This document shows positions 6,091 through 14,173 of a stretch of 18,516 bases of DNA, one piece after another; within the stretch, counting starts at the first letter, position 1, and every line of letters begins with the position of its first letter. Made by a program: the position numbers and the translations under genes. The notes beneath the pieces are model-generated. The model saw nothing but the letters and a program-made list of their open reading frames with translations, was not told where the DNA came from and made no database searches. Source of the DNA: JBFEUI01 sp041547565 (lineage in GTDB: Bacteria > Pseudomonadota > Gammaproteobacteria > Thiohalomonadales > Thiohalomonadaceae); the NCBI GenBank assembly GCA_041547565.1, contig JBFEUI010000048.1, positions 1 through 18,516 of the forward strand, read 5' to 3'.

Positions 6091-8985
6091 ATGGAAGCTA
6101 CCTATAACAATTGGCTGGTTGCACTGTCGCTTGTGCTGGCCACCGGTGCATCATTCATCGCCCTGAGCCTTGCAGCGCGAATTCCGCATATCCACAAAAG
6201 CACGCTCTGGTACTGGTTAACTGGCGGTGCCGTGTCGATGGGACTTGGCATCTGGTCAATGCACTTTGTCGGCATGCTCGCGTTTCACCTGCCGATACCA
6301 CTGGCCTACGACATTGAACTGACGCTGCTGTCAATTGTGCTCGGCATCATGGCATCGGGATTTTCCCTGTATGTCGTTCGCAACGGGATCAAGGACAACA
6401 TCGCGTTGCTGGTAAGTGCGCTGTTGATGGGTTCAGGCATCGCCGGCATGCACTATACCGGCATGGCGGCGCTTAGAATGTCGCCGCCGATAGAATACGA
6501 TCCAATACTGTTTATCGCATCGCTGCTCATAGCGTTTGCGGCATCATTTTTTGCACTCAAACTGTGTTTCAGCGCCGGTGAAAGGGATCTTGTAAAGATG
6601 CTCGGCCTGGAGCGCCTCACCGCCTCGGTCATTATGGGGGCGGCGATCGCGGGGATGCACTACACGGGGATGACCGCGGCGATATTTTCCCCCGATGCGG
6701 TCTGCCTGGTTGCCTCCTCCGGTATTTCACCGGGACTCATGTCGGTACTGGTGGTGCTGGGCGTTACCATCATTTTGATTTTCACTTTGCTGTTGCTGAT
6801 GGTGGATCTGAAACTGGCGGAAAAAGAGCGTTTCATGCTTGAAACGCTGCGGCGCCATAATGCGCGTCTCAAGGACCAGGCCGAACAGTTGGCCGAAGAG
6901 ATGACCCGTGAGGTGGAGGAGAGTGCAAGAAAAGATCGCCTGCTGGCGGCGATAGTTGAGCAGTCGGGCGTTGCCATCTGTACCACCGATCTCGAGGGCA
7001 AAATCACCAGCTGGAACCGCTCCGCAGAAGAGATGTTTGGCTACCATGAACAGGAGGTGATGGGGCAAAAAACCAGTATTCTGTATCCGCCGGATGCGGA
7101 CGAAGAATACCGGGAGGCGCGTCAGCGCATTGAGCGGGAGAGAGGCTGCGAAATTACCGGCTGGCGAATGCGTAAAGGCGGAGAGTTGATTCATGTACAG
7201 ATTAATATCAGCCCACTGTATGACGCTGCTCATGAACGTGTGGGGGCCGTGGCTGTCATTCGCGATGTGACAGAGAGGCGCAAGGCCGAAGAGCAGCTGA
7301 AACTGTGGGCCAGCGTCTATGAACACAGTGGTGAAGGCATACTGATCACCGACAACAACAACATAACGATCTCGGTCAACCAGGCTTTTGTCGATATCAC
7401 CGGCTATGAGGCCGATGAGATTATCGGCAGGGATCCGATGATTCTGGGTTCGGGCCAGCACAGTAAAGAGTTTTATCACGAACTGTGGCGGGAACTGCTC
7501 GAGGAGGGAATCTGGCAGGGTGAAATATGGAACCGCAAGAAAGACGGCAGCATCTTCCCGGAATGGTTGACCATTACCACGATAAAAGACAGCGGCGGAA
7601 CAATCCGCAACTACATTGCCATCTTCTCCGATATTACCGAGCAAAAGGAGCGTGAGGCCTATATCCAGCACCTGGCGCACCACGATCCGCTAACAGGCCT
7701 GCCCAACAGAAACCTGCTGCGTGATCGGGTGGAGCAGGCGATTCTGCATGCCCGTCGGCATGAGGATTACGTGGCGGTGCTGTTTCTCGATCTGGATCGT
7801 TTCAAGCATATCAACGATACCATGGGGCACGATGTCGGTGACCGATTGTTGAAGGCGGTTGCGGGCCGCTTGCGCAGCTACGTGCGCGAGAGTGACACCA
7901 TCTGCCGCCAGGGGGGGGATGAGTTTATTGTCGTGCTGACTGATGTCGACCATCCGTCAACGGTTGTTTCCATTGTCGAGAAGATCCTGCACGGCCTGTC
8001 CGAGAGTTATCAGCTCGATGAGTATGAGGTCATTGTCACGCCGAGTATCGGAATCAGCCTGTTTCCCGATGACAGCCAGGATATCGATGAGCTGATCGGT
8101 CATGCCGATGCGGCGATGTATCACGCCAAGGATCTTGGTCGCGGTAATTACCAGTTTTTTACCCAGGCGCTCAACGAAATGGTGGCGACGCGGGTTGTTA
8201 TCGAAAAAGAGTTGCGCAATGCATTGCTCAACGATGAATTTGAACTCTATTTTCAGCCGCAGGTTACGCTTGATACGGAGAGCCTGTCCGGTGTTGAGGC
8301 ACTGATTCGCTGGAACAACCCCAAGCTTGGCATGGTGCCGCCCGACAGTTTTATCTCCCTGTCGGAGGAGATCGGCCTGATCTATGACATCGGTGAGTGG
8401 GTATTGCGAAGTGCCTGCAAGGTAATCAAACAGTGGCAGGTGCGTTATAGCGAGGGTATTCGTGTTGCAATCAATGTCTCGGTGAAGCAGCTCAGCCGTC
8501 AGGGCTTTGCAGACAGGGTGCTGGAGATAGTGGAGGAGTGCGGTATCGATCCGGCGTACCTGGAGTTCGAGGTCACCGAGTCGGCTTTGATGGTGGCTAT
8601 CGAACACTCCATTGAGGTGCTTGAGGTGTTCCGCAAGTATGGCATAAAGGTTGCCATTGATGATTTCGGCAGTGGTTACTCGTCGTTGAACTACCTTCGT
8701 CGGTTGCCGATCGACAAACTAAAGATTGACCGTTCATTCATCGGTGGCCTGCCGGAGGCAGCGGATGAGCGTGAAATCAGCAATGCCATTATCGCCATGG
8801 GACATGGCCTGCACCTGAAGGTGATTGCCGAAGGCGTCGAGCGGGTTGAACAGGCCGATTATCTCAAACTGCTCGGTTGTGATGAGGTGCAGGGCTACTT
8901 CTACAGCCGTCCGCTGCCCCAGTCTGAATTTGAGCGCTATTATGAAGATCGCTTCGGCGTGTCGCTGTCCGAAGGTGTAGATTGA
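6091..8985 (+). CDS. MHYT-PAS-PAS-GGDEF-EAL membrane cyclic-di-GMP protein
   Basis: A 964-residue inner-membrane signalling protein. Residues 1-240 form an MHYT sensor of about seven membrane helices, with the motifs WSMHFVGM (57-62), GMHYTGM (120-125) and GMHYTGM (189-194). MHYT is proposed in the literature to bind copper and sense O2, CO or NO; that is family knowledge, not shown here. A coiled linker (about 241-282) leads to two PAS domains (about 283-400 and 406-525). The GGDEF domain (about 530-700) has an intact active site GGDEF at 608-612 (bases 7912-7926) and an RESD I-site five residues before it. The EAL domain (about 705-955) keeps EAL (736-738), FEVTES, DDFG (857-860), KIDRSF and AEGVE. 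Both synthesis and breakdown of c-di-GMP therefore look possible. The GGDEF codons contain a run of eight G. The start at 6091 has a weak ribosome site. It converges with the TlpA-like gene. Confidence 0.94.
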   Translation: MEATYNNWLVALSLVLATGASFIALSLAARIPHIHKSTLWYWLTGGAVSMGLGIWSMHFVGMLAFHLPIPLAYDIELTLLSIVLGIMASGFSLYVVRNGIKDNIALLVSALLMGSGIAGMHYTGMAALRMSPPIEYDPILFIASLLIAFAASFFALKLCFSAGERDLVKMLGLERLTASVIMGAAIAGMHYTGMTAAIFSPDAVCLVASSGISPGLMSVLVVLGVTIILIFTLLLLMVDLKLAEKERFMLETLRRHNARLKDQAEQLAEEMTREVEESARKDRLLAAIVEQSGVAICTTDLEGKITSWNRSAEEMFGYHEQEVMGQKTSILYPPDADEEYREARQRIERERGCEITGWRMRKGGELIHVQINISPLYDAAHERVGAVAVIRDVTERRKAEEQLKLWASVYEHSGEGILITDNNNITISVNQAFVDITGYEADEIIGRDPMILGSGQHSKEFYHELWRELLEEGIWQGEIWNRKKDGSIFPEWLTITTIKDSGGTIRNYIAIFSDITEQKEREAYIQHLAHHDPLTGLPNRNLLRDRVEQAILHARRHEDYVAVLFLDLDRFKHINDTMGHDVGDRLLKAVAGRLRSYVRESDTICRQGGDEFIVVLTDVDHPSTVVSIVEKILHGLSESYQLDEYEVIVTPSIGISLFPDDSQDIDELIGHADAAMYHAKDLGRGNYQFFTQALNEMVATRVVIEKELRNALLNDEFELYFQPQVTLDTESLSGVEALIRWNNPKLGMVPPDSFISLSEEIGLIYDIGEWVLRSACKVIKQWQVRYSEGIRVAINVSVKQLSRQGFADRVLEIVEECGIDPAYLEFEVTESALMVAIEHSIEVLEVFRKYGIKVAIDDFGSGYSSLNYLRRLPIDKLKIDRSFIGGLPEAADEREISNAIIAMGHGLHLKVIAEGVERVEQADYLKLLGCDEVQGYFYSRPLPQSEFERYYEDRFGVSLSEGVD

Positions 8986-8987
8986 AC

Positions 8988-9012
8988 AGCCGGGAGCGTG
9001 GTGCCCACGGCT
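8988..9012. other. Inverted repeat between convergent genes
   Basis: The short gap between the c-di-GMP gene and the TlpA-like gene contains AGCCG (8988-8992) paired with CGGCT (9008-9012) and an inner CGTGG-TGC-CCACG hairpin (8997-9009). The two foldings are alternatives. There is no T-run on either side, so it is not a typical intrinsic terminator, though it could slow polymerase from both directions. Confidence 0.3.
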
Positions 9013-9511
9013 ACTCGTTTAACAGCGGATCCAGCAACTCGATTACCTCCGTCCTGTCCCACTCAATACCGCCGTACAACGCGTAGCGGATGGTGCCCCG
9101 CTTGTCGAGAATAAAGCTGGTGGGGACCGCGCTTATCATCCACTGCTCGATGACGCGGGCCTCGGTGTCAAACAGTATGGGGAAGTCGACCTTGATGTTG
9201 TAGCGGGCCAGAAAGGCGACAACGTCGGCTGCCTCTTCTGCCATGTCCACGGCCAGAATGACAAAGTCGCGACCATTCATCTTCTCCTTCAGCCGTTGCA
9301 TGGAGGGCATCTCCTTGATGCAAGGCGTGCAGTAGGTGGCCCAGAAATTGACCATCACCACCTTGCCACGATACTGGCTCAGCCTGTGTGAGCTGCCCTG
9401 ACGGTCCTGCAGGGTGAAGTCGGGCAGCGGAGCACCGCTATACGGTTTGAGTTCACCTGCGTACGCTGTAGCGGTAAATAGCACTAACAGTGCGGTGAGG
9501 AAGGATTTCAT
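9011..9511 (-). CDS. TlpA/ResA-like periplasmic thioredoxin
   Basis: Thioredoxin-fold thiol-disulfide protein of the TlpA/ResA/AhpC-TSA-like group, probably exported. Residues 1-18 form a signal peptide ending AYA with no lipobox cysteine. The fold begins LPDFTLQDRQG, followed by KVVMVNFWATYCTPC with redox cysteines 61 and 64, and the cis-proline motif VPTSFILDKRG. The 166-residue length is normal. It is the last gene of a three-gene minus-strand unit; its ATG overlaps the stop of the upstream hydrolase-like gene (ATGA). In this family the usual job is reducing disulfides of apocytochrome c or other periplasmic proteins; the exact substrate cannot be told. The multiheme cytochrome at the right of the window would need such help, but that is only a possibility. 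Confidence 0.9.
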   Translation of the reverse strand: MKSFLTALLVLFTATAYAGELKPYSGAPLPDFTLQDRQGSSHRLSQYRGKVVMVNFWATYCTPCIKEMPSMQRLKEKMNGRDFVILAVDMAEEAADVVAFLARYNIKVDFPILFDTEARVIEQWMISAVPTSFILDKRGTIRYALYGGIEWDRTEVIELLDPLLNE

Positions 9512-10275
9512 TGGCTGCTGTCCTTTTTCAGGTTCATCTTTTCAATGGCCGAGGCGATCATCTCAGGCAGTTGCTGGGTCATGGCGCGCTCTTTTGCTGT
9601 AGGATTTTTCAGGCGGTAGAAATTGTTGCGTACACCCTTGAGGATGGTGCTCTCGACATGACTGCCGCCCTCCTCCAGGGCCTGTTGCAGATGTTTGACC
9701 CAGAAACGGTTGGGTGATTTCTCCGGCTGGAAGATGGCGATGTTCAATGCTGTATCGTGCACTACAGGCATGTATTCCACCGCTTTTCCCGGCTCCGGTT
9801 CACTGGCGTTGAGCAGCGGGTAGAACAGGATGGCACCCTGCAGCGGATCGGGGCCTTCTCCCTGGCGTTGCTGGCGCCACAGGCGGGCGCCGCGCAGCAC
9901 CGGCACGCTGCCGTAACCGCTGGTGGCCAGTACGATGGTTTTGTCGGTCTGGCCGGCGATATGTTCGATCAGCTGGCGCACGTTGTTGCCGTCGAGTGAA
10001 CGAATGCTGCTGGGGGTGCGCGCGAGGAAATGTGCGCTCAGCAGGTCGGCCATCCACACCTCGATGCCGGCAGCGCTCATCGCCTGCGAGGCGCGCGCCT
10101 CGTTCAGGCCGGTGCCCTGGTCGCAGGGAAAGCCCAGCAACAGGATATTGCCCTCGGCGGGGAACATGCGCAGATCGACGTCGCTCTCGTCATCCAGTGT
10201 TACGGTGGTGGTGACGAATTCGGCATGCAGGGGAGCGGCAAGGGCAAACAGCCACATCAACAGTGCGATACGCAT
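9508..10275 (-). CDS. Secreted alpha/beta-hydrolase-like protein, function unknown
   Basis: A 255-residue protein I do not assign to a named family. The start ATG at 10275 is chosen because AGGAGG lies at 10283-10288, the ATG overlaps the stop of the globin gene (TAATG), and the product then begins with a clear signal peptide (MRIALLMWLFALAAPLHA). An alpha/beta-hydrolase-like pattern is suggested by the beta strand NILLLGFPCDQG (typical oxyanion region) and by IVLATSGYGSVPVLRGA, which sits where a nucleophile elbow would be but lacks a strict GxSxG. A later histidine (SPNRFWVKHLQ or GGSHVES) could complete a site, but I cannot place it. Its stop overlaps the TlpA-like start by four bases. It is probably periplasmic and works with the neighbouring thioredoxin. 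Confidence 0.75.
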   Translation of the reverse strand: MRIALLMWLFALAAPLHAEFVTTTVTLDDESDVDLRMFPAEGNILLLGFPCDQGTGLNEARASQAMSAAGIEVWMADLLSAHFLARTPSSIRSLDGNNVRQLIEHIAGQTDKTIVLATSGYGSVPVLRGARLWRQQRQGEGPDPLQGAILFYPLLNASEPEPGKAVEYMPVVHDTALNIAIFQPEKSPNRFWVKHLQQALEEGGSHVESTILKGVRNNFYRLKNPTAKERAMTQQLPEMIASAIEKMNLKKDSSQ

Positions 10276-10667
10276 TACTCTTCCTCCTGCCGGTTGCGCA
10301 TAAAATCGGCGGTTTTGTAGAAGGCCGCCTCCAGTTCCCGACGCAGTCCCTCCTCGATGCCGACATCCTCCATCGCCCGGGTCATGCACAGCATCCACTG
10401 GTCGCGGGCGGCGCTGTCGATGGGAAACGGCATGTGGCGCTGGCGCAGCCGGGGGTGACCGTGCTTCTCGACATAAAGCTGCGGGCCGCCCAGCCAGCCG
10501 GAGAGAAACATGAACAGTTTGTCGCGCGAGGCGCGCAGCTCCCTGGCGTGCATGCGGCGAATTTCCGCAGCCTCGGGAAGGGTATCCATCAACTCGTAGA
10601 AGCGCTCCACCAGGGCGCGAATCGTCTCCTCGCCACCGATGCGTTCATAGTGCGGGTTGTCTGTCAT
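10275..10667 (-). CDS. Group II truncated hemoglobin
   Basis: A 130-residue 2-over-2 globin of the trHbN/O/P superfamily, group II (O-type). Key features seen are ERIGGEETIRALVERFYELMD with the B10-type Tyr24, KLFMFLSGWLGGP (from residue 50), the proximal histidine in RLRQRHMPF (His78) and the G8-type Trp91 (RDQWMLCM). Group II globins bind O2 tightly and are linked in the literature to oxidative or nitrosative stress and peroxidase-like chemistry. There is no signal peptide, so it is cytoplasmic, while the next two genes of the unit are exported. It is first in the unit, divergent from uvrD, with 106 bases between starts. No clear Shine-Dalgarno precedes its ATG. Confidence 0.94.
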   Translation of the reverse strand: MTDNPHYERIGGEETIRALVERFYELMDTLPEAAEIRRMHARELRASRDKLFMFLSGWLGGPQLYVEKHGHPRLRQRHMPFPIDSAARDQWMLCMTRAMEDVGIEEGLRRELEAAFYKTADFMRNRQEEE

Positions 10668-10773
10668 AACACTGTGGCGTCAGCTTTCTGTAACACTATT
10701 ATGGCCTGTTATCGTAGCAAGGTATCAAGCACTTTGCCTCATACGCCGGGCGCTCATTTGTTATTATCACCCC

Positions 10774-12939
10774 ATGGACGTTTCTCAACTGCTCGATAAC
10801 CTCAATGCCGCACAACGCGAGGCGGTGTGCGCCCCCCCCGGCAATGTGCTGGTACTGGCCGGTGCCGGCTGCGGCAAGACCCGTGTGCTGGTCCACCGTA
10901 TCGCCTGGCTGATACAGGCGGAGAATGTCTCGCCCTACGGCATTCTTGCGGTGACCTTTACCAACAAGGCGGCGCGGGAGATGCGCAGTCGCATCGAGGA
11001 GTTGCTGGGTATGCCGCCCGGCGGCATGTGGGTGGGCACCTTCCACGGGCTGGCGCACCGCCTGCTGCGCGCCCACTGGCAGGAGGCGGAGTTGCCGCAG
11101 GCATTCCAGATACTCGACAGCGAGGATCAATACCGCCTGATCAAGCGCCTGCTGCGCGAGATGCAGCTGGACGAGTCCAACTGGCCGCCCAGGCAGATCC
11201 AGTGGTATATCAACGGCAACAAGGATGAAGGGCTGCGCCCGGAGCACATCGAACACTACAACGACCCGCACCGCAGGCAGATGGTGCGCATCTACCAGGC
11301 CTATGAGGAGGCGTGCCGCCGCGGCGGCCTGGTCGACTTTGCCGAGCTGCTGCTGCGCGCCCACGAGCTGTGGCTGAAGCGCCCGGATATCCTCGCCCAC
11401 TACCGCCAGCGTTTCGGCCATATCCTGGTCGATGAGTTTCAGGATACCAATGCGATCCAGTACGCCTGGGTGCGCCTGCTGGCCGGCGACAGCGGCCATG
11501 TGTTCGTGGTGGGTGACGATGACCAGTCGATCTACGGCTGGCGCGGGGCACGGGTGGAGAATATCCATCAGTTTCGTGAGGAGATGGCCCATGTGCAGCT
11601 GGTGCGCCTGGAGCAGAACTACCGCTCCACCGGCACCATCCTCTCCGCGGCCAACGCCCTGATCGACAACAATGCCGATCGTCTGGGCAAGGAGCTGTGG
11701 ACCGAGGGCAGTGCGGGTGAGGCGATCAAGTTGTACGGCGCCTTCAACGAGTTGGACGAGGCACGCTTTGTTGCCGAACGCATCCAGCGCTGGCAGGAGC
11801 AGGGCGGGGTGCGGCGCGAGGTGGCGATCCTCTACCGTTCCAATGCGCAGTCCCGTGTGCTGGAAGAGGCGCTGATCCAGTCGGGTATACCCTACCGGGT
11901 GTACGGTGGTCTGCGCTTCTTCGAGCGTGCCGAGATCAAGGATGCCCTGGCCTACCTGCGCCTGGTGGCCAACCGCACCGACGATCCCTCCTTTGAACGG
12001 GTGGTCAACACGCCGACCCGCGGCATCGGTGAGCGTACGGTACAGGCGGTGCGCGAACAGGCCAGAACCAGTGGCCGCTCGCTGTGGCAGGCAGCCCATG
12101 ACATCATCGCCGCGCAGGCCCTTGCCGCCCGCGCCAGCAATGCGCTGCGCGCGTTTATCGAGCTTATCGAGCGCATCAGTGCCGATGTAGCGGGGCTGGC
12201 GCTGCATGAGCAGGCCGAGCAGGTGATCGCGGCCAGCGGCCTGCTGGAGCACTACCGCAAGGAGAAGGGTGAGAAGGGACGGGCACGCGTGGAGAACCTG
12301 GAGGAACTGGTCAATGCGGCGCGGCAGTTCGAGTTTGACGAGGAGGAGCACGGTGACATGTCGCCGCTGACCGCCTTCCTGGCGCATGCCTCGCTGGAGG
12401 CCGGCGAGGGGCAGGCCGAGGAGTGGGAGGACTGCGTGCAGCTGATGACCCTGCACTCGGCCAAGGGACTGGAGTTCCCGCTGGTGTTCATCAGTGGCAT
12501 GGAGGAGGGGCTGTTTCCGCACCAGCTCTCCAGCGAGGAGCCGGGGCGCATGGAGGAGGAGCGGCGTCTCTGCTATGTTGGCATGACCCGCGCCATGCGT
12601 GAACTCTATCTGACCTATGCCGAGGTACGCCGGCTCTACGGCAAGGAGAACTACACCCGCCCGTCGCGTTTCATTCAGGAGATCCCGGCCGAGTATGTCG
12701 AGGAGATCCGCATGGGCGGTGCGGTCAGTCAGCCGCGTTATGCGGCGCAGGGCACGGGCAGCCTGCAGCAGGAGACGGGCCTGCAGCTGGGTCAGCACGT
12801 GGTCCATCCGAAGTTCGGCCCCGGCGTGGTGCTCAACTGCGAGGGCCAGGGGGCGCAGGCGCGGGTACAGGTCAATTTCGACGCGGTGGGCACCAAGTGG
12901 CTGGTGCTGGCCTACGCCAAACTGCAGACACAGGGTTAA
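10774..12939 (+). CDS. uvrD: DNA helicase II, UvrD
   Basis: Superfamily 1A 3'-5' helicase acting in nucleotide excision repair and methyl-directed mismatch repair. The 721-residue product aligns over its length with E. coli UvrD (720 residues). Visible motifs include Walker A GAGCGKT (30-36), TFTNKAAREM, GTFHGLAHRLLR, Walker B VDEFQDTN (Asp220, Glu221), GDDDQSIYGWRGA, RLEQNYRST, VVNTPTRGIG, LMTLHSAKGLEF and YVGMTRA. The C-terminal Tudor-like tail (LGQHVVHPKFGPGVVLN through GTKWLVLAYAKL) is also present. The ATG at 10774 gives MDVSQLLDNLNAAQREAV, matching the family; an in-frame GTG/ATG 39 codons earlier is not supported. Walker A has Cys33 where E. coli has Ser. A run of eight C occurs at 10832-10839. 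No Shine-Dalgarno and no clear LexA box is seen upstream. Confidence 0.97.
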   Translation: MDVSQLLDNLNAAQREAVCAPPGNVLVLAGAGCGKTRVLVHRIAWLIQAENVSPYGILAVTFTNKAAREMRSRIEELLGMPPGGMWVGTFHGLAHRLLRAHWQEAELPQAFQILDSEDQYRLIKRLLREMQLDESNWPPRQIQWYINGNKDEGLRPEHIEHYNDPHRRQMVRIYQAYEEACRRGGLVDFAELLLRAHELWLKRPDILAHYRQRFGHILVDEFQDTNAIQYAWVRLLAGDSGHVFVVGDDDQSIYGWRGARVENIHQFREEMAHVQLVRLEQNYRSTGTILSAANALIDNNADRLGKELWTEGSAGEAIKLYGAFNELDEARFVAERIQRWQEQGGVRREVAILYRSNAQSRVLEEALIQSGIPYRVYGGLRFFERAEIKDALAYLRLVANRTDDPSFERVVNTPTRGIGERTVQAVREQARTSGRSLWQAAHDIIAAQALAARASNALRAFIELIERISADVAGLALHEQAEQVIAASGLLEHYRKEKGEKGRARVENLEELVNAARQFEFDEEEHGDMSPLTAFLAHASLEAGEGQAEEWEDCVQLMTLHSAKGLEFPLVFISGMEEGLFPHQLSSEEPGRMEEERRLCYVGMTRAMRELYLTYAEVRRLYGKENYTRPSRFIQEIPAEYVEEIRMGGAVSQPRYAAQGTGSLQQETGLQLGQHVVHPKFGPGVVLNCEGQGAQARVQVNFDAVGTKWLVLAYAKLQTQG

Positions 12940-12977
12940 AGAGAAACGCTACAGGCAAAAACAGTTGCTCAGGGTGC

Positions 12978-12991
12978 GTCAGCCCCCTGAC
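12978..12991. repeat. Short hairpin after uvrD
   Basis: GTCAG-CCCC-CTGAC forms a five-base-pair stem with a four-base loop in the 83-base gap before the TRAP binding-protein gene. It has no T-run after it, so it is weak as a terminator. It may be incidental. Confidence 0.25.
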
Positions 12992-13022
12992 AGTAAAGGC
13001 TCAACAGGATAGAGGGGAGATT

Positions 13023-14102
13023 ATGAAACGTCGTGACTTTATCAAATCGGTCGGTGCCGGTTCGGTGGTGGCCGCCGGCACGGTGGCCGCCCCGGTGGTT
13101 CACGCCAAGAGCAAGCACCGCTGGAAGATGGTGACCACCTGGCCCAAGAATTTCCCCGGGCTGGGCACCGGTGCCAACACCCTGGCACGCGTGATCACCG
13201 AGATGTCCGGCGGGCGTATCGAGGTGAAGGTCTACGGGGCGAAGGAACTGGTGCCGGCGTTTGAGATCTTCGATGCGGTCTCGCGCGGCACCGCTGAAAT
13301 GGGTCACGGCGCGGCCTACTACTGGAAGGGCAAGAGCGAGGCGGCGCAATTTTTTGCCGCGGTGCCCTTCGGCCTGACCGCCCAGGAGATGAACGGCTGG
13401 CTCTATCATGGCGGCGGTATGGAGCTGTGGCAGGAGGTCTATGCACCGTTTAACCTGATCCCGGCGGCCGGCGGCAATACCGGTGTGCAGATGGGCGGCT
13501 GGTTTAACCGTGAGATCAACAATCTTGAAGACCTCAAGGGACTGAAGATGCGTATTCCGGGCCTCGGCGGCGAGGTGCTCCGCCGCCTGGGCGGCACGCC
13601 GGTGAGCCTGCCCGGCGGCGAGATCTTCCCCTCGCTGCGTTCCGGTGCCATCGATGCGACCGAGTGGGTGGGGCCCTACAACGACCTGGCCTTCGGCCTC
13701 TACAAGGCGGCCAAACACTACTACTACCCCGGCTGGCACGAACCGGGCACCACGCTGGAGGCCTTTATCAACAAGGCGGCCTACGAGGCGCTGCCGAAGG
13801 ACCTGCAGTCCATCGTCATCAACGCCTGCCGCATCGCCAACCAGGACATGCTGGCCGAGTACACGGCGCTGAACAACACGGCGCTCGATACCCTGGTGAA
13901 CAAGCACAGGGTGGACCTGCGCCCATACCCGGACGAGGTGCTCAAACAGCTCAAGGCGATCTCCGATGAGGTGGTGGCCGAGGTGGCCGCCAAGGATGCC
14001 ATGTCGAAGAAGGTCTATGATTCGTTCATCAAGTTCCGCGATCAGGTGATCGCCTGGCACGACGTCTCCGAGCGTGCCTACCTGAACGCGCGCAAGCTAT
14101 AA
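13023..14102 (+). CDS. TRAP transporter periplasmic substrate-binding protein (DctP family)
   Basis: Extracytoplasmic solute-binding protein of a tripartite ATP-independent periplasmic transporter. The 359-residue product starts MKRRDFIK, a twin-arginine (Tat) signal, with likely cleavage after VVHA (residue 28). The body has the DctP pattern: WKMVTTWPKNFPGLGTG, AAYYWKGK, LKGLKMRIPGLGGEVLRRLGG (arginine that usually contacts the substrate carboxylate), PGGEIFPSLRSGAIDATEWVGPY and YYPGWHEPGTTLEAF. These resemble the alpha-keto-acid/lactate-binding branch (TakP-like), so a carboxylate substrate is likely but not proven. AGGGGA at about 13013-13018 supports the start at 13023. The DctQ and DctM membrane subunits are not beside it; a TlpA-like gene follows after 71 bases. 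Tat export implies folding before secretion. Confidence 0.93.
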   Translation: MKRRDFIKSVGAGSVVAAGTVAAPVVHAKSKHRWKMVTTWPKNFPGLGTGANTLARVITEMSGGRIEVKVYGAKELVPAFEIFDAVSRGTAEMGHGAAYYWKGKSEAAQFFAAVPFGLTAQEMNGWLYHGGGMELWQEVYAPFNLIPAAGGNTGVQMGGWFNREINNLEDLKGLKMRIPGLGGEVLRRLGGTPVSLPGGEIFPSLRSGAIDATEWVGPYNDLAFGLYKAAKHYYYPGWHEPGTTLEAFINKAAYEALPKDLQSIVINACRIANQDMLAEYTALNNTALDTLVNKHRVDLRPYPDEVLKQLKAISDEVVAEVAAKDAMSKKVYDSFIKFRDQVIAWHDVSERAYLNARKL

Positions 14103-14173
14103 CAACCAGGGTGTAGAACCCGTATCTCGGTCCACTACGGGGCCGCTAGGTGTCACAACAGTGCGAGAGGAAT

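Noticed and set aside
6727..7683. 318-codon minus-strand open frame
   Set aside because: Antisense to the MHYT/PAS part of the c-di-GMP protein, no domains seen.
10680..10773. LexA box before uvrD
   Set aside because: CTGT occurs but no ACAG at the right distance; not a usable match.
10699..12807. 702-codon open frame on the minus strand
   Set aside because: It lies wholly opposite uvrD, which is certain from full-length motifs; the product has low-complexity Leu/Gln/His/Ala composition typical of an antisense frame in GC-rich DNA.
12969..14060. 363-codon minus-strand open frame
   Set aside because: Antisense to the TRAP binding protein, composition of a shadow frame.
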